Shown here piece after piece: positions 7,378-10,000 of a stretch of 10,000 nt of DNA. The notes under the pieces are model-generated. The model was not told where the DNA came from. It ran no database searches and saw nothing but the letters and a program-made list of their open reading frames with translations. Source of the stretch: Oehlia diaphana (taxonomy: Eukaryota > Glomeromycota > Glomeromycetes > Glomerales > Glomeraceae); assembly GCA_003833135.1 (NCBI GenBank), contig QZLH01001216.1, positions 9,765 to 19,764 of the forward strand. The letters are read 5' to 3'. The stretch's first letter is position 1. The number at the start of each line of letters is the position of its first letter. The position numbers were made by a program, and so were the translations under genes.

Positions 7378-8391
7378 ATGCCTAATAAAAAGAAAAGAAA
7401 ACGAGGAATAGAAATAGAACAGTCAAAGTATTTATTTTATGTTTAAATATATTTTAATATTTTTATTAATATTTTGTATTATTTAAGATATGATGCACCA
7501 CCTACTTCTGATAAAATATCCGATATTCCTAAAAACTTTAAAAGATTATTACTAGCTAATAAATTTAAGAAAAAGCAAGTTAATAATTCCGAAATGAATA
7601 AAGATAATTCTCAGGTAATTCTTTTTTTTTAAATATTAATGTCCATTTTTATTTTATCTTATTTTATATTTCTTTCTTATTTCTTTAAAAAATTGTAATA
7701 AAAATTTATTTAGATTATACAAAGAATACCTGGTGAATCATTTTTGGATTTTAGTAGGTACTGTTAAATTTTTATAATTAATTTTTATATTATTTGATTG
7801 CAATATTTTTTATGTTACAAATAAATATAGGAGGTTAGAAGATCATATGAGACCTGATATACTTAAAGCAATGAAAGAAGGAACTTCGACAAAGGATAAA
7901 ACTAAACGGTATATGATAATAAGTATCCATTATTTTATAAAATTAATGTCAAATTAATAATAATTTTTTTTTTTTTCTGTTTAATAGATTTCGAGAAAAA
8001 TTAAAAGAGAAGAAAAAGGCAAAAATAAAAAAATTAATAGAAGAAGTTAATTTTAAAGATTTTGATGATTTCAAAGATAAAATAAAATTTGGTGAAGTAG
8101 TTCAAGCTCCCCCTTCATTAACAGTTATACCAAAAAAACGTGATAAAATCAATCATTTAAAAGTAAGTTAATTTATTAAAAAAAATGAAATCAAATTTTT
8201 TTAATGTTCACTTTTATTTTTTTTCAATTTTGTAGAAAGATAATTTAGATAATTCTAAAGGACAGAAAGTGAATCATTTAAATGTTGCCAATAAAAGGAT
8301 TATTGCTGAAGAAAGGGAAAGAGTTATGGCACAATATCGTTTGATTAAAGCAAGAAAATTGATAAATAAAAATTCATATTCAGAAGATTAA
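7378..8391 (+). CDS. CCDC137: CCDC137-like lysine-rich protein
   Basis: Six exons (7378-7427, 7488-7614, 7714-7757, 7831-7908, 7988-8162, 8236-8391) encode 209 aa and all joins keep frame. The N terminus carries a KKKRKR nuclear or nucleolar targeting cluster (residues 4-9). Three blocks resemble the CCDC137 family as I know it: IPGESFLDFSRR (64-75), FGEVVQAPPSLT (134-145) and RIIAEERERVMAQYRLIKAR (179-198, a helical end). Between them lies a Lys/Glu-rich helix (about 102-125, FREKLKEKKKAKIKK). Human CCDC137 is a nucleolar/chromosomal protein of poorly defined role and is longer (about 290 aa). No enzymatic motif is visible and none is claimed. The exon 1 donor is the weaker GTATTT; reading through it would stop after a few codons. 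It shares a promoter region with MRPL16. Confidence 0.82.
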
Positions 8392-9189
8392 ATAGATTAT
8401 ATTCTAATTGGATATCTTTCAACAAGTTAAAATGTAAACAAGTTAAAATTAGACTTATCCAAATTCAGATTTAATGTAAAACCGATTGCATTAGACGTGC
8501 ACATAACTTAAAATAAATTTAGCTAACTCCTTTTAAACACTTTTTTATATTAGATTTTGACAATTTGCTTAAATTATATAATTATATAATAAAAAGGATC
8601 AAAACAATCGCAGGAAGAAATCTACAAAGAAGTTCAAAATGGTAATGATTTTTTACGTGTCACTTAATCCACATGAACCTACATGATCGAATGGTTTCAA
8701 ATTAACGCGTTAAAACAAAATATTGAAATTTCTCGTGTTTTTTCTCAATAATACCATTGAGTGAAGTTTATCAATTTATGAACTACTGTAATATGAAAAT
8801 CTAAGCATGTGACCAACTGAATATACTTATCGTTAAATATCATCAATTTCATTTCATGTGAAAATATTTTAGGAGCCATTATTATTTTTCACTCAATTAT
8901 TGTGAGATATATCGGTAGATATATCGATAATGTTAAATAAACCTTTACTTGGATAATATTTTTTATCATTTTTATCACATGTAAATTTGTGTCGCAACAC
9001 GTGCCTTATATAATATAGTACGAAATCTGTTGTTTTCCCAAATCGAGTTCAAAATCTTAAAATCTTAACTATTATCCCCGGTAATCCGGGTCCTTTTACT
9101 TTTTTTTTACTTAAATGCATAAGAAATACATAACTAGTTTAAATAATATACTAATACACACACACAAAATATATCTTATAAGCGAATTG

Positions 9190-9190
<1 letters not shown>

Positions 9191-9220
<30 letters not shown>
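9191..9220. repeat. (TAA)10 microsatellite
   Basis: Ten uninterrupted TAA units in intergenic DNA, likely polymorphic in length. Confidence 0.92.
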
Positions 9221-9222
<2 letters not shown>

Positions 9223-9278
9223 CCACCTTATTTTTATATAAATAAAGGATCATAAAAAGAAATGGGGTCCGCCAACCC

Positions 9279-9361
9279 AAAGAATCTTATGTATTGAAAC
9301 CACAAGGATAAATATTCTTCTCCTTCATTAAATCCCCCCTCTTTTGTGGTTTCGATTCTTT
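9279..9361. repeat. 18-bp interrupted stem-loop followed by T run
   Basis: AAAGAATC (9279-9286) pairs with GATTCTTT (9354-9361), and GAAACCACAA (9296-9305) pairs with TTGTGGTTTC (9344-9353). The two helices stack with a 9-nt bulge on the left side only and a 38-nt apical loop. The stem is followed directly by a run of T on the plus strand. It could be a structured 3' UTR or terminator, or a small noncoding RNA. No known RNA family is recognised. Confidence 0.5.
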
Positions 9362-9472
9362 TTTATATATATATTTTTTTAGCTTAATTTTTTTTCCCTC
9401 CTTATCGGTTTTTTTTTTTCTTAGTCCTTAAAATTAATCACAACACCATTTTATGAACTACCCGCTCGTAGT

Positions 9473-9475
<3 letters not shown>

Positions 9476-9535
<60 letters not shown>

Positions 9536-9571
9536 CTTCTCTTTTTTTTTTTTTTTTTAAAAAAAAAAAAA
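9476..9571. repeat. 60-bp T homopolymer plus T17/A13 palindrome
   Basis: There is an unbroken run of 60 T (9476-9535), then a short CT-rich break, 17 T (9542-9558) and 13 A (9559-9571). The last two can form a 13-bp A/T hairpin. Exact run length is unreliable in any assembly. Relative to the minus-strand gene on the right edge, the run is poly(A) about 320 nt after the stop codon. Confidence 0.9.
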
Positions 9572-9853
9572 GTGTCGCCGATGTCACCTTTTTTTTTTAC
9601 GATGGCCCTCGATAACATTAATAATAATTAATAAGAATCCCTTCACTAAACTTATATTAAATAATAATTACGAAATTTTTTTAAACAGAGGAAATGATTA
9701 GTGATTATGCCCGTCACACGTAAGATGATTAAAAAAAAAAGGATTTTAAACATATAAAAAAAAGAAATTTGATATAATGTTTTTTTTTTTAAAAAAAACT
9801 TTAGCTAACAAACTCCTATATCAAAAGCGTTAACCGTCACAGGAAAGATATCT

Positions 9854-10000
9854 CTATCTTGTCGCCAATTCTTCCAACAAACAAAATGTTTGACCATCAG
9901 GTGAGGAAGCAACTCTTGTATTCGTGAATGCACCATCAAATGATTGATGTTGAGAAAATCTACATGATAAAGGAATATTACAATTCTCTCCCTTCATGGT
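9854..10000 (-). CDS. C-terminal fragment of an unrecognised protein (partial)
   Basis: The minus-strand frame is open from the window edge to a TAG at 9854-9856, giving 48 residues that end in RVASSPDGQTFCLLEELATR. It is called coding because its composition is balanced and less AT-driven than the surrounding DNA, with Cys, Asp, Gly, Gln and Pro spread through it. SPDGQ is common in beta-propeller and WD-like repeats but is too short to assign a family. A splice acceptor (TTATCATGTAG) may lie at about 9960-9970. If so, only the last ~34 residues, from FSQHQSFDG, are exon here; both readings share the same frame and C terminus. An ATG at 9995-9997 makes a 47-aa small protein possible but unproven. 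Confidence 0.4.
   Translation of the reverse strand, partial: TMKGENCNIPLSCRFSQHQSFDGAFTNTRVASSPDGQTFCLLEELATR

Larger units (their letters stand above)
8392..9853. other. gene-free region rich in simple repeats
   Basis: No coding exon was found on either strand. A plus-strand AATAAA at 8512-8517 may end the CCDC137-like transcript. Other contents are a third CACGTG (8998-9003), a small GC hairpin (CCCGG at 9077-9081, CCGGG at 9086-9090, loop TAAT), (AC)6 at 9155-9166, a trinucleotide repeat, a larger stem-loop, long T runs, and T11A8 at about 9780-9798. Its right part is presumably the 3' UTR and downstream flank of the minus-strand gene entering at 10000. Confidence 0.6.

Noticed and set aside
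8998..9003. Third CACGTG as a promoter element
   Set aside because: No start codon of a gene lies downstream within the window, so position gives no support; it may be a chance hexamer.
9071..9100. tRNA or Pol III gene suggested by the GC hairpin and T run
   Set aside because: There is no cloverleaf, A box or B box; only a 5-bp stem with a 4-nt loop.

Overview
This is an AT-rich, intron-rich eukaryotic window. Introns are short (about 59-135 nt, most 60-80 nt) with GTAAGT-like donors and TTATAG/TTTAG-like acceptors. The gene content (a UBR7-type E3, a CCDC137-like protein, a nuclear-encoded mitochondrial L16) and a Tc1/mariner-type foldback element suggest an early-diverging fungus. An arbuscular-mycorrhizal fungus of the Rhizophagus type is my best guess, but the species is inference.

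Layout. Positions 65-606 hold about ten copies of a 51-52 bp minisatellite built from two nested palindromes, followed by a cluster of CAGGT/ACCTG inverted repeats (616-741) and about 0.9 kb of AT-rich DNA with no gene. Positions 1661-2351 hold a complete 687-bp foldback element: two ~320-bp inverted arms about 95% identical by eye, a 48-bp loop and a TA target-site duplication. No gene is visible from 2352 to 3150.

Four complete genes follow. UBC7/UBE2G2-type ubiquitin-conjugating enzyme: + strand, 3151-3983, 6 exons, 165 aa, catalytic Cys89. UBR7-type E3: + strand, 4341-6306, 10 exons, 422 aa, UBR box plus C4HC3 PHD finger. Mitochondrial ribosomal protein L16: - strand, 6549-7250, one exon, 233 aa. 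CCDC137-like basic protein: + strand, 7378-8391, 6 exons, 209 aa. All exon joins were made by hand from splice signals and family conservation, and every join keeps frame.

The E2 and the E3 lie head-to-tail 357 bp apart, each with a CACGTG core upstream; whether they work together is unknown. MRPL16 and the CCDC137-like gene are divergent from a 127-bp shared promoter with a CCAATCA box. UBR7 and MRPL16 converge with 242 bp between their stop codons.

The right end (8392-9853) is gene-free and holds simple repeats, a 60-bp T run, a T17/A13 palindrome and an 18-bp interrupted stem-loop. The 3' end of an unrecognised minus-strand gene (9854-10000) runs off the edge. The least ordinary structures are the foldback element and the palindromic minisatellite. 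I found no clearly new biochemical system.
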